NCBI RefSeq assembly: GCF_030159595.1
Contig: NZ_BSKJ01000007.1
Coordinates: 62,001 to 126,000 of the forward strand
DNA length: 64,000 bases
DNA from: Pseudomonas putida
GTDB taxonomy: Bacteria > Pseudomonadota > Gammaproteobacteria > Pseudomonadales > Pseudomonadaceae
Direction: 5' to 3'
The notes below the pieces were generated by a model. The model was not told the DNA's origin, made no database searches, and saw only the letters and a program-made list of their open reading frames with translations. Shown here piece by piece: positions 1 through 7,988 of the stretch. The first letter of the stretch is position 1. Each line of letters opens with the position of its first letter. Both the position numbers and the translations under genes were made by a program.

Positions 1-1476
1 CATCACCGACTTGAGCTCGGTGAAGTCATCGATGAAAGCCGAGCCGAACTCGCGGCCAATGCCGGAGGCCTTGATACCGCCAAACGGCACAGCCGGGTCA
101 AGCAGGGTGTGCATGTTCACCCACAGGGTACCGGCCTGGATTTCCGGGATCATGCGCATGGCTTTGCCCAGGTCGTTGGTCCACAAGCTGGCGCTGAGGC
201 CGTAGGGCGAGGCGTTCATCAGGTGCAGCAGTTCGTCTTCGTCGTCATAGGGCAGGAAGGTGGCTACCGGGCCGAAGGTTTCCTGGTTGAGCAGGGTGTC
301 GCTGGCCGACTTGGCGAGGATTACCGTAGGTTCGACGAAGCAGCCGGGGCCGTCGCCCAGCTTGCCGCCATGGATGATCTGGCTGCCCTCGGCGCGCGCG
401 ATGGCGAACAGTTCGGCCAGCTTCTGTTGGTGCGGTTTGTTGGCCACCGGGCCGAACTGGGTGGCTTCGTCCAGCGGCGAGCCGATCTTCAGCTGGCCCA
501 GGCGCTGGGACAGGGCGTCCAGCAGCGGGTCGATGCGCGAGCGGTGCACATAGAAGCGCTCGCCTGCGGCGCAGATCTGCCCCGAGTGCAGGAAGCCGGC
601 TTCGATGATGCCGTCCACCGCTTTGTCGGTTGCCACATCGGGCAAGAAGGCCACCGCGTTCTTGCCACCCAGTTCCAGCGTCGCGCGGGTCAGCTTGGCG
701 CCCATGGCGGCCTGGCCGACGGCGATGCCAGTGGGCACGGAGCCGGTGAACGAGACCTTGTCGGTGCCAGGGTGCTCGATCAGCGCCTTGCCCACCAGGC
801 CGCCACCGGTCAGCACGTTCAGTGCACCGGCCGGCAGGCCTGCTTCGGTGGCCAGTTCGGCAATGCGCAGCAGCGTCAGCGGGGTGAATTCGCTGGGCTT
901 GAGGATGATGCTGCAGCCGGTGGTGAGGGCCGAGGCCAGCTTCCAGATGGCGATCATGGTGGCGAAGTTCCACGGCACGATGCCCACCACTACGCCTATG
1001 GGTTCACGCAGGGTGAAGGCGCTGTAGCGCTCACCGGCGAACGAGGGCAGCGACGGGGTGATGGTCTGGCCGGTGATCTTGGTCGCCCAGCCGGCGTAGT
1101 AGCGCAGGAAGTGCGCGGCCTGCTCTACTTCGAAGGCACGAGAAATGCCGATCAGCTTGCCGGACTGCAAGGTTTCCAGCTGCGCCAGTTCTTCGCGGTT
1201 GGCTTCCAGCAGGTCGGCCAGCTTGAACAGCACGGCGGCGCGGGCGGCGGGGCTGGTGCGCGACCAGGTGGTGAAGCCTTGGCGCGATGAGCTGACGGCC
1301 TGATCGACATCGGCCTGGTTGGCGTCGGCGATGTGGGCGATGGTCTGGCCGTTGGCCGGGTTGACCACGGCAACTTTCGCGGACGACTGGCTGGTGAGGT
1401 GCTGACCGTGGATGAACACGCCATGCTCGCGGGCCAGGAATGCCGTGACAGCAGGAAGGAGGGTAATGTCGCTCAT
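1..1476 (-). CDS. padA: Phenylacetaldehyde-type aldehyde dehydrogenase (C-terminus cut by window edge)
   Basis: NAD(P)+-dependent aldehyde dehydrogenase of the PadA/FeaB/StyD group, expected to oxidise (4-hydroxy)phenylacetaldehyde to (4-hydroxy)phenylacetate in the cytoplasm. The visible 492 codons show the ALDH hallmarks: an IVPWNF substrate/cofactor segment, the LELGGKN glutamate motif and the GQICAAGE catalytic-cysteine motif. The ATG at 1476 was chosen because it gives the N-terminus expected for the family; E. coli FeaB is about 500 residues, so only a few C-terminal residues (after ...TELKSVM) should be missing. It is divergent from the permease gene at 1726. In this context, next to a FeaR-like regulator, an amine oxidoreductase and the hpa genes, the likely substrate is 4-hydroxyphenylacetaldehyde from tyramine; that is inference. 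Confidence 0.85.
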   Translation of the reverse strand, partial: MSDITLLPAVTAFLAREHGVFIHGQHLTSQSSAKVAVVNPANGQTIAHIADANQADVDQAVSSSRQGFTTWSRTSPAARAAVLFKLADLLEANREELAQLETLQSGKLIGISRAFEVEQAAHFLRYYAGWATKITGQTITPSLPSFAGERYSAFTLREPIGVVVGIVPWNFATMIAIWKLASALTTGCSIILKPSEFTPLTLLRIAELATEAGLPAGALNVLTGGGLVGKALIEHPGTDKVSFTGSVPTGIAVGQAAMGAKLTRATLELGGKNAVAFLPDVATDKAVDGIIEAGFLHSGQICAAGERFYVHRSRIDPLLDALSQRLGQLKIGSPLDEATQFGPVANKPHQQKLAELFAIARAEGSQIIHGGKLGDGPGCFVEPTVILAKSASDTLLNQETFGPVATFLPYDDEDELLHLMNASPYGLSASLWTNDLGKAMRMIPEIQAGTLWVNMHTLLDPAVPFGGIKASGIGREFGSAFIDDFTELKSVM

Positions 1477-1528
1477 GCAAACTCCGGGGGCAGGAAGCCA
1501 AAGCTTGCAGCTTAGTGAGCGCGCGCGA

Positions 1529-1543
1529 GCGGTTCTTGTGCCT
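1529..1543 (-). promoter_or_regulatory. Possible sigma-54 promoter for the aldehyde dehydrogenase
   Basis: On the minus strand AGGCACAAGAACCGC gives a GG-N10-GC arrangement with a perfect GGCAC -24 core and a weak -12 element (CCGC rather than TTGC). It lies about 53 bp upstream of the start at 1476. Weak candidate; no activator site was identified beside it. Confidence 0.25.
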
Positions 1544-1725
1544 GCGTGACAGCGGCATGACTGTGGCTGCCAACCTCACCTGCCAAGCCTGCTCCCACAG
1601 CAGCTCTGGGGGCTGCGCTGGCAGGCAGCAACAAACCTGGCGGCAGCCATCGGCAAGACGCCATGCCACACGCAGCGCAGAGTAATCACTCGTTCAACGC
1701 CACAAAAACAAGCCGGGGCACAACG

Positions 1726-3222
1726 ATGTCACTCAATAACAAGCTCACCGAGCACCTCAACCGCGGTACGGTCGGTTTCCCCACCGCACTGGCCAGCACT
1801 GTCGGGCTGATCATGGCCAGCCCGGTTATCCTCACCGCGACCATGGGCTTTGGCATCGGCGGCAGCGCCTTTGCCGTGGCCATGGTCATTGCCGCACTGA
1901 TGATGCTGGCGCAGTCCACCACCTTCGCCGAGGCCGCGTCGATCTTGCCGACCACAGGCTCGGTGTACGACTACATCAACTGCGGCCTGGGCCGTTTCTT
2001 CGCCATCACCGGCACGCTGTCGGCCTACCTGATCGTGCATGTGTTTGCCGGCACCGCTGAAACCATCCTCTCGGGCGTGATGGCGCTGGTGAACTTCGAG
2101 CACCTCAACACCCTGGCGGAATCCGCCGGCGGATCGTGGCTGCTGGGGGTGTGCTTCGTGCTGGCGTTCGCGGTGCTCAATGCCTTTGGCGTCAGCGCCT
2201 TCAGCCGTGCAGAGGTGATCCTCACCTTCGGTATGTGGACCACCTTGATGGTGTTCGGCGTGCTGGGCCTGATCGCAGCACCGGCAGTGGAGCTGGACGG
2301 CCCGTTCGGCGTATCGCTGGTGGGCACCGACCTGATGACCATCCTGTCGCTGATCGGCATGGCCATGTTCATGTTCGTCGGCTGCGAGTTCGTCACCCCG
2401 CTGGCGCCCGAGCTGCGCCGCTCGGCCTGGGTGCTGCCGCGGGCGATGGCGCTGGGCCTGTTCGGTGTGGCCAGTTGCATGTTCATCTACGGTGCGGCGA
2501 TGAAGCGCCAGGTGGAAAACGTGGTACTCGATGCCGCCAGCGGCGCGCACCTGCTGGACACGCCCATGGCCATCCCGCGCTTCGCCGAGCAGGTGATGGG
2601 TGACATCGGCCCGGTGTGGCTGGGCATCGGCTTTCTGTTTGCCGGTGCGGCCACCATCAACACGCTGATGGCCGGTGTGCCGCGCATTCTCTATGGAATG
2701 GCGGTCGACGGCGCGCTGCCCAAGGTGTTCACCTACCTGCACCCGCGCTTCAAGACGCCGCTGCTGTGCATCCTGGTGGTGGCGCTGATTCCTTGCCTGC
2801 ACGCCTGGTACCTGGGCGGCAACCCGGACAACATCCTGCACCTGGTGCTGGCCGCTGTGTGTGCGTGGAGCACCGCTTACCTGCTGGTGACGCTGTCGGT
2901 GGTGATCCTGCGCATCCGCCGCCCGGACCTGCCGCGTGCCTACCGCTCGCCGCTGTTCCCGCTGCCGCAGATCGTGTCCAGCGCCGGTATTCTCATCGGC
3001 ATGGCATTCATCACGCCGCCGGGCATGAGCCCCGCCGACGTCTATGTGCCGTTCGCCATCATGCTCGGTGCCACGGCGGCCTACGCGCTGTTCTGGACGT
3101 TGTGCGTGCAGAAGGTCAACCCGTTCAAGCCGGCGCGGGTCGAGGATGTGCTTGAGAAAGAATTCGCCGCCGAGCCCGGCCATGCCGTGGAGCATCTGCA
3201 GCATGATCAGACGTTTGCGTGA
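1726..3222 (+). CDS. APC-family amino acid/amine permease
   Basis: Integral membrane transporter of the APC superfamily (498 residues, about 12 hydrophobic segments). The N-terminus has the typical TM1 region (TVGLIMASPVILTATMGFGI) and the chain ends in a polar tail from about residue 465. The start at 1726 (MSLNNKL) begins just before the conserved TM1 region; an in-frame ATG at 1663 would add a polar 21-residue leader not expected in the family. It is divergent from the phenylacetaldehyde dehydrogenase, and its last 20 bases overlap the DUF3156 gene, so the two should be co-expressed. From context it probably imports an arylethylamine such as tyramine or dopamine; the sequence alone does not fix the substrate. 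Confidence 0.8.
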   Translation: MSLNNKLTEHLNRGTVGFPTALASTVGLIMASPVILTATMGFGIGGSAFAVAMVIAALMMLAQSTTFAEAASILPTTGSVYDYINCGLGRFFAITGTLSAYLIVHVFAGTAETILSGVMALVNFEHLNTLAESAGGSWLLGVCFVLAFAVLNAFGVSAFSRAEVILTFGMWTTLMVFGVLGLIAAPAVELDGPFGVSLVGTDLMTILSLIGMAMFMFVGCEFVTPLAPELRRSAWVLPRAMALGLFGVASCMFIYGAAMKRQVENVVLDAASGAHLLDTPMAIPRFAEQVMGDIGPVWLGIGFLFAGAATINTLMAGVPRILYGMAVDGALPKVFTYLHPRFKTPLLCILVVALIPCLHAWYLGGNPDNILHLVLAAVCAWSTAYLLVTLSVVILRIRRPDLPRAYRSPLFPLPQIVSSAGILIGMAFITPPGMSPADVYVPFAIMLGATAAYALFWTLCVQKVNPFKPARVEDVLEKEFAAEPGHAVEHLQHDQTFA

Positions 3223-3775
3223 ACGCCTGCTGGCGCCTCGTGCGCCTTCCGGTTATCGCGCCGGGGCGACCTTGGCGTGCCTGGCGCGCAACCTGGGGCA
3301 GCAGGGCGTAGCGGCGGCCGGGGTGGTCCAGGACCCGGCACAGGGCTGGCAGGCCAGGGTGTACGAACGCGTCGAAGCCCATCTGCTGATGCATGTCGTC
3401 ACCTGTGAGTTCCAGCTGCAGTTGCCTGCTCTACAAGGGGGCGAGGTCACCCTGGAGCTGCGCCATACCGGTGCGCTGCGCCGTACCGGCCTGGCCTGCG
3501 TGTACCGCAAAGGCGACCGGGCGCGCTTCGCCCAAGTGCGTGACCGGTTGTTGCAGCAGGCAGCGCTGTTGGCAGCGCTGATGCCACTGGATTTCAAGCG
3601 CCTGATCCTGGTCTGCCGCGATGGCCAGTGGCAGCTGGCGCTGGAGCACATGGGTGGCAGCGAAGTGGTCAACCGTATGCCCGCGTTTCGCCGCTACATT
3701 TCCATCAGCCCGCAACAGCGGGCGCACCTGATGGCCAGCCTGGCCCATTTCAACAGCTTGCTACCCACTCTTTGA
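3203..3775 (+). CDS. DUF3156 family protein
   Basis: 190-residue soluble protein that I recognise as DUF3156, a family of unknown function. No signal peptide or membrane segment is seen; the N-terminus is basic and the C-terminal half has short hydrophobic stretches (LLAALMPLDFKRLILVC). The ATG at 3203 lies inside the 3' end of the permease gene (20 nt overlap), which implies translational coupling and a role tied to amine transport or its catabolism. No catalytic motif is recognisable. Function unknown. Confidence 0.7.
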   Translation: MIRRLRERLLAPRAPSGYRAGATLACLARNLGQQGVAAAGVVQDPAQGWQARVYERVEAHLLMHVVTCEFQLQLPALQGGEVTLELRHTGALRRTGLACVYRKGDRARFAQVRDRLLQQAALLAALMPLDFKRLILVCRDGQWQLALEHMGGSEVVNRMPAFRRYISISPQQRAHLMASLAHFNSLLPTL

Positions 3776-3825
3776 CGCCGCTTGGCATACGCCTTGCTGT
3801 GTCTAACGACAAATGATGACAGTTG

Positions 3826-3859
3826 TGCGTACATAGATAACATGTTAACAATGTACGCA
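3826..3859. promoter_or_regulatory. 34-bp near-perfect palindrome upstream of feaR-like gene
   Basis: The arms TGCGTACAT (3826-3834) and ATGTACGCA (3851-3859) are exact reverse complements, and the centre TAACATGTTA (3838-3847) is itself a perfect palindrome. Overall 15 of 17 base pairs match. It ends 29 bp before the ATG at 3889. The right part (ATGTTAACAATG) resembles ATGTTAACGATG in the hpaG1-hpaA intergenic region, so a MarR/HpaR-type repressor is a candidate binder. Confidence 0.6.
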
Positions 3860-3888
3860 TAACAACAAATCCTGCGTCGAGGGCAGCC

Positions 3889-4833
3889 ATGCATACTCAA
3901 CAATCCAACCGTCAGGGGCTGGAACGCTGGACCACGGCCATGCAGCAGATCTGCGGCCGCTTCGAGACGGAGCTTGCGTCCAATCACTCGCTGTTCATTG
4001 GCGAGGTTTCCACCTTTTCCCGCGCCGGCTTGCCGCTGGCCAACCTGCGCACCAACGCCGGCAACATCCGCCGGCTGGGCGAGAACCCCACCTTGGATGA
4101 TGATCAGCATTGCTTCCTGGTCAGCCAGCGTGCGGGGCATTCGAGCGTGTCCCAAGGCGGTATGCAGGTCAGCCTGGCGCCGGGCGAGTTGCTGTTGATG
4201 GATTCGGTCGGACGTTGCGAGATCACCCCCAGCGGTTTGATCGAGCACGTCTCGTTGGCGCTGTCACGCGAGCAGGTGCGCAAGTATGTGCAGGGCAGCG
4301 GCCCGATGTTCGGCAAGATTTCTTCGACCAACGCCTGCGGGCGCATGCTGCATGTGTTGATGGACCAGTTGTGCAAGGACGGCCATGTGGGCGGTGATGG
4401 CGCCCAGGGCGACGCGCTGCAGACCGCCTTTATCGCCCTGCTGGAGCCGGGCTTCGAGCGCCATGGTGAAGCACCCGCTAATCTTGGGGCCTTGAACGGT
4501 GCCAATCTGCGGGGTTATGTGCAGCAGGTGATCGACGAGTCGTTGTCACAGCCTGGGCTTACTCCATCCAGCCTGGCCGGGCGCCTGAACATTTCGGTGC
4601 GCCACTTGTACCGGCTGTTCGAGGAGGAGGGCGATAGTGTGTGCCGCTACATTCAGCGGGCGCGCCTGAAGCGCAGTGCCGATGACCTGGCCAACCCGTT
4701 CTTCAAGGGCGAGTCGATCACCTCGATCGCCTACAAATGGGGGTTCACCGACTCTGCGCATTTCAGCCGTTCGTTCAAGAAGCAGTTCGAGCGCTCGCCC
4801 AAGGATTATCGGGCTCAGGCCACCGCCAGGTAA
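3889..4833 (+). CDS. feaR: AraC-family activator, FeaR-like
   Basis: 314-residue AraC/XylS regulator. The N-terminal ~190 residues form a cupin-like AraC ligand-binding (type 2) domain and the C-terminal ~100 residues carry two helix-turn-helix motifs (LAGRLNISVRHLYRLF, then ITSIAYKWGFTDSAHFSRSF, with the AraC signature PKDYR at the end). E. coli FeaR activates aromatic-amine oxidase and phenylacetaldehyde dehydrogenase; this relative sits between the permease/DUF3156 pair and the cupin/oxidoreductase pair and likely activates them in response to tyramine-type amines or aldehydes. Its 3' end overlaps the convergent cupin gene by 19 bp. A large palindrome lies just upstream. Confidence 0.8.
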   Translation: MHTQQSNRQGLERWTTAMQQICGRFETELASNHSLFIGEVSTFSRAGLPLANLRTNAGNIRRLGENPTLDDDQHCFLVSQRAGHSSVSQGGMQVSLAPGELLLMDSVGRCEITPSGLIEHVSLALSREQVRKYVQGSGPMFGKISSTNACGRMLHVLMDQLCKDGHVGGDGAQGDALQTAFIALLEPGFERHGEAPANLGALNGANLRGYVQQVIDESLSQPGLTPSSLAGRLNISVRHLYRLFEEEGDSVCRYIQRARLKRSADDLANPFFKGESITSIAYKWGFTDSAHFSRSFKKQFERSPKDYRAQATAR

Positions 4834-5180
4834 TGCTTGACGAACGACTCGCTCAACACCTCCCATAGCACCGGCGTGCCCTTGGTCACGAACCAGGCAT
4901 CGCCGGCTTTGTAGCGGGTGACCTGGCCGGTGGATTCATCGGTCAACTGGATCTCGCCGGTCACGATCACGGCCTGTTCGTCGAACGGGTAGACCATGCG
5001 GAACTTGCCGCGTGTGGTGCCGAAGTAGGCACTGCTGATGGCGTCGTCGGGTGCACCGTAGGTCATCTTGCCAAAGGCTTTTACCTCGCCTTCGAGTATT
5101 TCCGAGCCCAGGTCGGCAACGGTGCCCCAGGCATCGAGTTCGGACAATTGTACGCCTTGCTTGGCGGCGGTCAGGGTCAT
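4815..5180 (-). CDS. Small cupin (Cupin_3/DUF861, EutQ-like)
   Basis: 121-residue single-domain cupin. The C-terminal half shows the Cupin_3 pattern: a glycine-rich turn before ITV-type strands (VIVTGEIQLTDE), then YKAGDAWFVTKGTPVLWEV. The start at 5180 (MTLTAAKQG) fits a compact single domain. It lies 29 bp downstream of the FAD oxidoreductase on the same strand, so the two form an operon. Cupins of this group often accompany amine or ureide catabolism; a role in handling a reactive intermediate is possible but unproven. It is convergent with and overlaps the feaR-like gene at the 3' end. Confidence 0.7.
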   Translation of the reverse strand: MTLTAAKQGVQLSELDAWGTVADLGSEILEGEVKAFGKMTYGAPDDAISSAYFGTTRGKFRMVYPFDEQAVIVTGEIQLTDESTGQVTRYKAGDAWFVTKGTPVLWEVLSESFVKHYLAVA

Positions 5181-5209
5181 GGCAGTTCTCCAGGGTTGGG
5201 TCAAAAGGT

Positions 5210-6508
5210 TCAGCGACGGCCGTTGAAGTAGCCCGACAGCTGGTGCACCGTCTTGCCGGCAGTCAACAGCAGCGGGCGGAAATGGTCCTTGCCGAGGATG
5301 CGCGCATGCTTGACCGAGCTGACCAGGTCGTAGCGCTTCGATCCTTCCTGCATGCCCTCGGCCAGGACCTTGCAAATGATGTGGCTGGGCGTGACGCCAA
5401 AGCCGGAATAGCCCTGCACATAGAAGGCGTTGGGGCGGTTGCTGAGGGTGCCGATCTGCGGGAACAGGTTGGCACTGGTGGCCATCGGGCCGCCCCAGGC
5501 CAGGTCGATGCGTACGTTCTTCAAGTAGGGGAATATCTTCAGCATCAGGGCGCGATTCCAGGCCTTCAGGTCCAGCGGGATGTGCTCGACAAAGGGGGTG
5601 GCAGCACCGAACAGCAGGCGGTTCTCGCGGGTGACCCGGTAGTAGTCGATGACCGGGCGGATATCGCTGTAGGCCCCGCGTATTGGGCTGATGCGCTCGA
5701 TCAGTTCATCCGGCAGCGGCTCGGTCATCATTTGGAAGGCGTAGGTGTTGATGGTGCGTGCGTGCAGCTCTGGTTCCAGCTTGTTGAGGAAACTGTCGCA
5801 GGCCCACAGCAGTTTGCTGGCACGCACCGAGCCACGGCCGGTGCGCACCTTGATGCGCTCGCCGTAAGTCACTTCCAGGGCCGGGCTGTGTTCGAAGATG
5901 CGCGCACCGTGGCCGACCAGTGCCTGCGCTTCGCCCAGCAGCAGGTTCAGCGAATGCACATGGCCACCGCCCATGTGCAGCAACGCGCTGCTGTAGGCGT
6001 TACTGCCGATGATCTGGCGCACTTCACTGCTGCCGAGAAAACGGATTTCGTCGCGGGTGTTGATCGCGTTGAATGCCTTCTCCCACTTGCGCAGGGTCTG
6101 TTCCTGGCGGCGGTTGAAGCCCATGTAGCCGTAGCCATGGCAGAAGTCGGCGTCGATGGCGTAGCGGGCGATGCGCGCCTTGATGATGCCGGCGCCCAAC
6201 TCGCTGATTTCGAAAATGTCCCTCACGCCCTCGTCGCCGACGCTACTGCGGATCTTTTCGAGGTCGTGGCCAATGCCCGCCATGATCTGCCCGCCGTTGC
6301 GCCCGGTACCGCCGTAGCCCAGGTAGCGGGCTTCGAGCACGACGATGTTGGTCACGCCTTGTTCCGCCAGCTCCAGCGCAGTGTTGATACCGGAAAAGCC
6401 GCCACCGATCACCACGACATCGGCCTCGATGTCGCTTTCCAGCGTGGGGAAGCTCAGGTTGTACTTCTTGGTCACCGAGTAGTAGGTGGGGCTTTCGAGG
6501 GTAATCAT
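5210..6508 (-). CDS. FAD-dependent oxidoreductase (PuuB/DAO family), putative amine oxidase
   Basis: 432-residue flavoprotein of the DAO superfamily, similar to gamma-glutamylputrescine oxidoreductase. The dinucleotide-binding motif VVVIGGGFSG is at residues 31-40, followed by the acidic end of strand 2 (VVLEARYLGYGGTGRNGG). The C-terminal region has the family's GYSGFGVTPS-type FAD-contact segment. Start at 6508 (MITLESPTYYSV) was preferred to upstream in-frame starts because the Rossmann motif is then ~30 residues in, as in PuuB. With the permease, FeaR-like regulator and phenylacetaldehyde dehydrogenase around it, it is the best candidate for the enzyme that deaminates tyramine/dopamine to the aldehyde. 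An alternative is a polyamine-adduct oxidase. Divergent from the MarR gene at 6754. Confidence 0.75.
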   Translation of the reverse strand: MITLESPTYYSVTKKYNLSFPTLESDIEADVVVIGGGFSGINTALELAEQGVTNIVVLEARYLGYGGTGRNGGQIMAGIGHDLEKIRSSVGDEGVRDIFEISELGAGIIKARIARYAIDADFCHGYGYMGFNRRQEQTLRKWEKAFNAINTRDEIRFLGSSEVRQIIGSNAYSSALLHMGGGHVHSLNLLLGEAQALVGHGARIFEHSPALEVTYGERIKVRTGRGSVRASKLLWACDSFLNKLEPELHARTINTYAFQMMTEPLPDELIERISPIRGAYSDIRPVIDYYRVTRENRLLFGAATPFVEHIPLDLKAWNRALMLKIFPYLKNVRIDLAWGGPMATSANLFPQIGTLSNRPNAFYVQGYSGFGVTPSHIICKVLAEGMQEGSKRYDLVSSVKHARILGKDHFRPLLLTAGKTVHQLSGYFNGRR

Positions 6509-6686
6509 GACCAGCCTGCTGATTTGGAGTTGTGATAGGGCTGTTTCGCAGCGCACTGGCACAGGTGGCCATTGAGCGCCGGCCGCTCGCCGAGTGTCTT
6601 GTTCTTGCCTGCCATCGAATTTAACCAGCCTGCCAGGCAGTGTCGTCGACTGGCGTTGCGGCATCGAAATGGGTAGAAACCATTCT

Positions 6687-6700
6687 ATTAATGTATTAAT
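6687..6700. promoter_or_regulatory. Inverted repeat ATTAAT-GT-ATTAAT, candidate HpaR-type operator
   Basis: Perfect inverted repeat in the divergent region between the FAD oxidoreductase and the MarR gene; it contains TTAA-N4-TTAA (6688-6699), the same pattern seen twice in the hpaG1-hpaA intergenic region next to the second MarR paralogue. It ends 53 bp before the MarR ATG, so it could serve for autoregulation and control of the oxidoreductase. Confidence 0.5.
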
Positions 6701-6753
6701 GATTGTGCACTGGCATACTCGCCGGTTTGCTATTCCCAGCCCCACGAGCCCGC

Positions 6754-7176
6754 ATGAGCACACCAAGACCCTCCCTGACCCTGACCTTGCTGCAGGCGCG
6801 AGAAGCCACCATGGCGTTCTTCCGCCCGGCGTTGAATGCCCATGACCTGACCGAGCAGCAATGGCGGGTAATCCGTATCCTGCGCCAGCAAGGCGAGCTG
6901 GAGAGCCACCAGCTGGCCGAGCTGGCGTGCATCCTCAAACCCAGCATGAGCGGGGTGCTCAAGCGCCTGGAGCGTGACGGCATCGTGGCGCGGCGCAAGT
7001 CGCCGGAAGACCAGCGCCGGGTGTTCATCAGCCTGACCGATGCCGGCCAGCAGGCGTTCTTGGCGATGAGTGAGGAAATGGCGCGCAACTACGACAAGAT
7101 CATCGCCCAGTTCGGCGAGGACAAGCTGCAGCAGCTGATGCAACTGCTGGATGAAATGAGGAAGATAAAACCCTGA
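6754..7176 (+). CDS. MarR-family regulator, HpaR-like paralogue 1
   Basis: 140-residue winged-helix regulator of the HpaR/MarR type, which in E. coli represses the homoprotocatechuate pathway and is released by 4-HPA-type ligands. The start at 6754 (MSTPRPSLTLTLLQAREA) matches the N-terminus of the second copy at 18794; both are 140 residues and share long blocks such as DLTEQQWRVIRIL and ACILKPSM. The recognition helix and wing (SMSGVLKRLERDGIVARRKSPEDQRR) fall at about residues 65-92. It lies divergent from the oxidoreductase and close to the 3-hydroxylase genes, so it may tune the upper pathway while the second copy controls the meta-cleavage genes. Confidence 0.8.
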   Translation: MSTPRPSLTLTLLQAREATMAFFRPALNAHDLTEQQWRVIRILRQQGELESHQLAELACILKPSMSGVLKRLERDGIVARRKSPEDQRRVFISLTDAGQQAFLAMSEEMARNYDKIIAQFGEDKLQQLMQLLDEMRKIKP

Positions 7177-7187
7177 CGCACCAACCG

Positions 7188-7787
7188 TCAGTGGTTGAGT
7201 GACAGTGAATCTTCGAGCACTTTCAGCAGCGCTGTCGCACGTCGCTCATAGGCGGCGGGGCCCGCGTACATCAGCTCCACATACAGGCTGTCGATGATGC
7301 CCAGGTAGGCATCTGCATAAAGCGCCAGGCGGCTGTGCTGCTCATCAGCCCAGCTGCGGCGAGCTTGCAGGGCCTGGCAGAACCCTTCGCGTATGCCGTC
7401 CAGGTATTGTTCGAAGCCCGCCGTGACAATCGGCTTGATGCCCGCCGGGGGGAGGAACGCCGTGCGCAGCACGAAGCGCAGCTCAGCCGAGTCGCGATAA
7501 CGTTCGGCCAGGTGCAACGCCAGCCAGTGCCCGGGTGCCAGGCCGTCGCGGCCTTCCTGAGCAAAACCCTGCTCGACAAAGGCCGTTTCCTGCACCAGCG
7601 CACGCTGGAACACCTCAACGAACAAGGCATCCTTGTTGGCGAAATGCGCATACAGGGAGGCCTTGCGCATGCCGGCCAACTGGGCGATTTCGTTCAGCGA
7701 AGAGGCGTCGTAGCCGTACTCGGCAAAGTGGCCGACAGCGGCATCGCACACCCGCACCGCAGAAGGGGAAAGGTCTTTCAACTGCAT
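7188..7787 (-). CDS. TetR/AcrR-family transcriptional regulator
   Basis: 199-residue TetR-type repressor. The N-terminal HTH is visible (AEYGYDASSLNEIAQLAGM then RKASLYAHFANKDALF, about residues 20-55), followed by an all-helical ligand-binding domain. The start at 7787 (MQLKDLSPSAV) gives a standard TetR length; a GTG at 7853 would add a 22-residue leader. It is divergent from the 4-HPA hydroxylase oxygenase gene (7989), about 200 bp apart, so it may control that pair. The effector is not deducible. Its 3' end is 11 bp from the convergent MarR gene. Confidence 0.75.
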   Translation of the reverse strand: MQLKDLSPSAVRVCDAAVGHFAEYGYDASSLNEIAQLAGMRKASLYAHFANKDALFVEVFQRALVQETAFVEQGFAQEGRDGLAPGHWLALHLAERYRDSAELRFVLRTAFLPPAGIKPIVTAGFEQYLDGIREGFCQALQARRSWADEQHSRLALYADAYLGIIDSLYVELMYAGPAAYERRATALLKVLEDSLSLNH

Positions 7788-7889
7788 CGCTCCGTCAGGG
7801 GCGCGGTGGGCCGCGCGCGTCTCGAAGGGGGATTGTGGTGATCGATAATCCACGGGTCAATGCTTGTTGCAGGGCAATTTAACAGCGCC

Positions 7890-7903
7890 ATGGAAAGTGC
7901 AAT
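7890..7903 (+). promoter_or_regulatory. ATGGAAAGTGCAAT motif upstream of 4-HPA hydroxylase
   Basis: The 14-bp sequence ATGGAAAGTGCAAT lies 85 bp upstream of the hydroxylase start. The same 14 bases occur in reverse orientation at 18733-18746, upstream of hpaR. A shared exact 14-mer in two promoters of one cluster suggests a regulator site, for example for HpaA. Confidence 0.45.
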
Positions 7904-7988
7904 GTTCCCCTCGTAACGTGCATTCCTCCGCCAAAACAGCAATCACATACTGAGCGCGTCTTCGAATCCAATAATAAAGAGCCCGTTC

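Noticed and set aside
1570..1625. REP-like GCTCCCACAGCAGC sequence near padA
   Set aside because: Only a part of a REP core is present and there is no partner arm.
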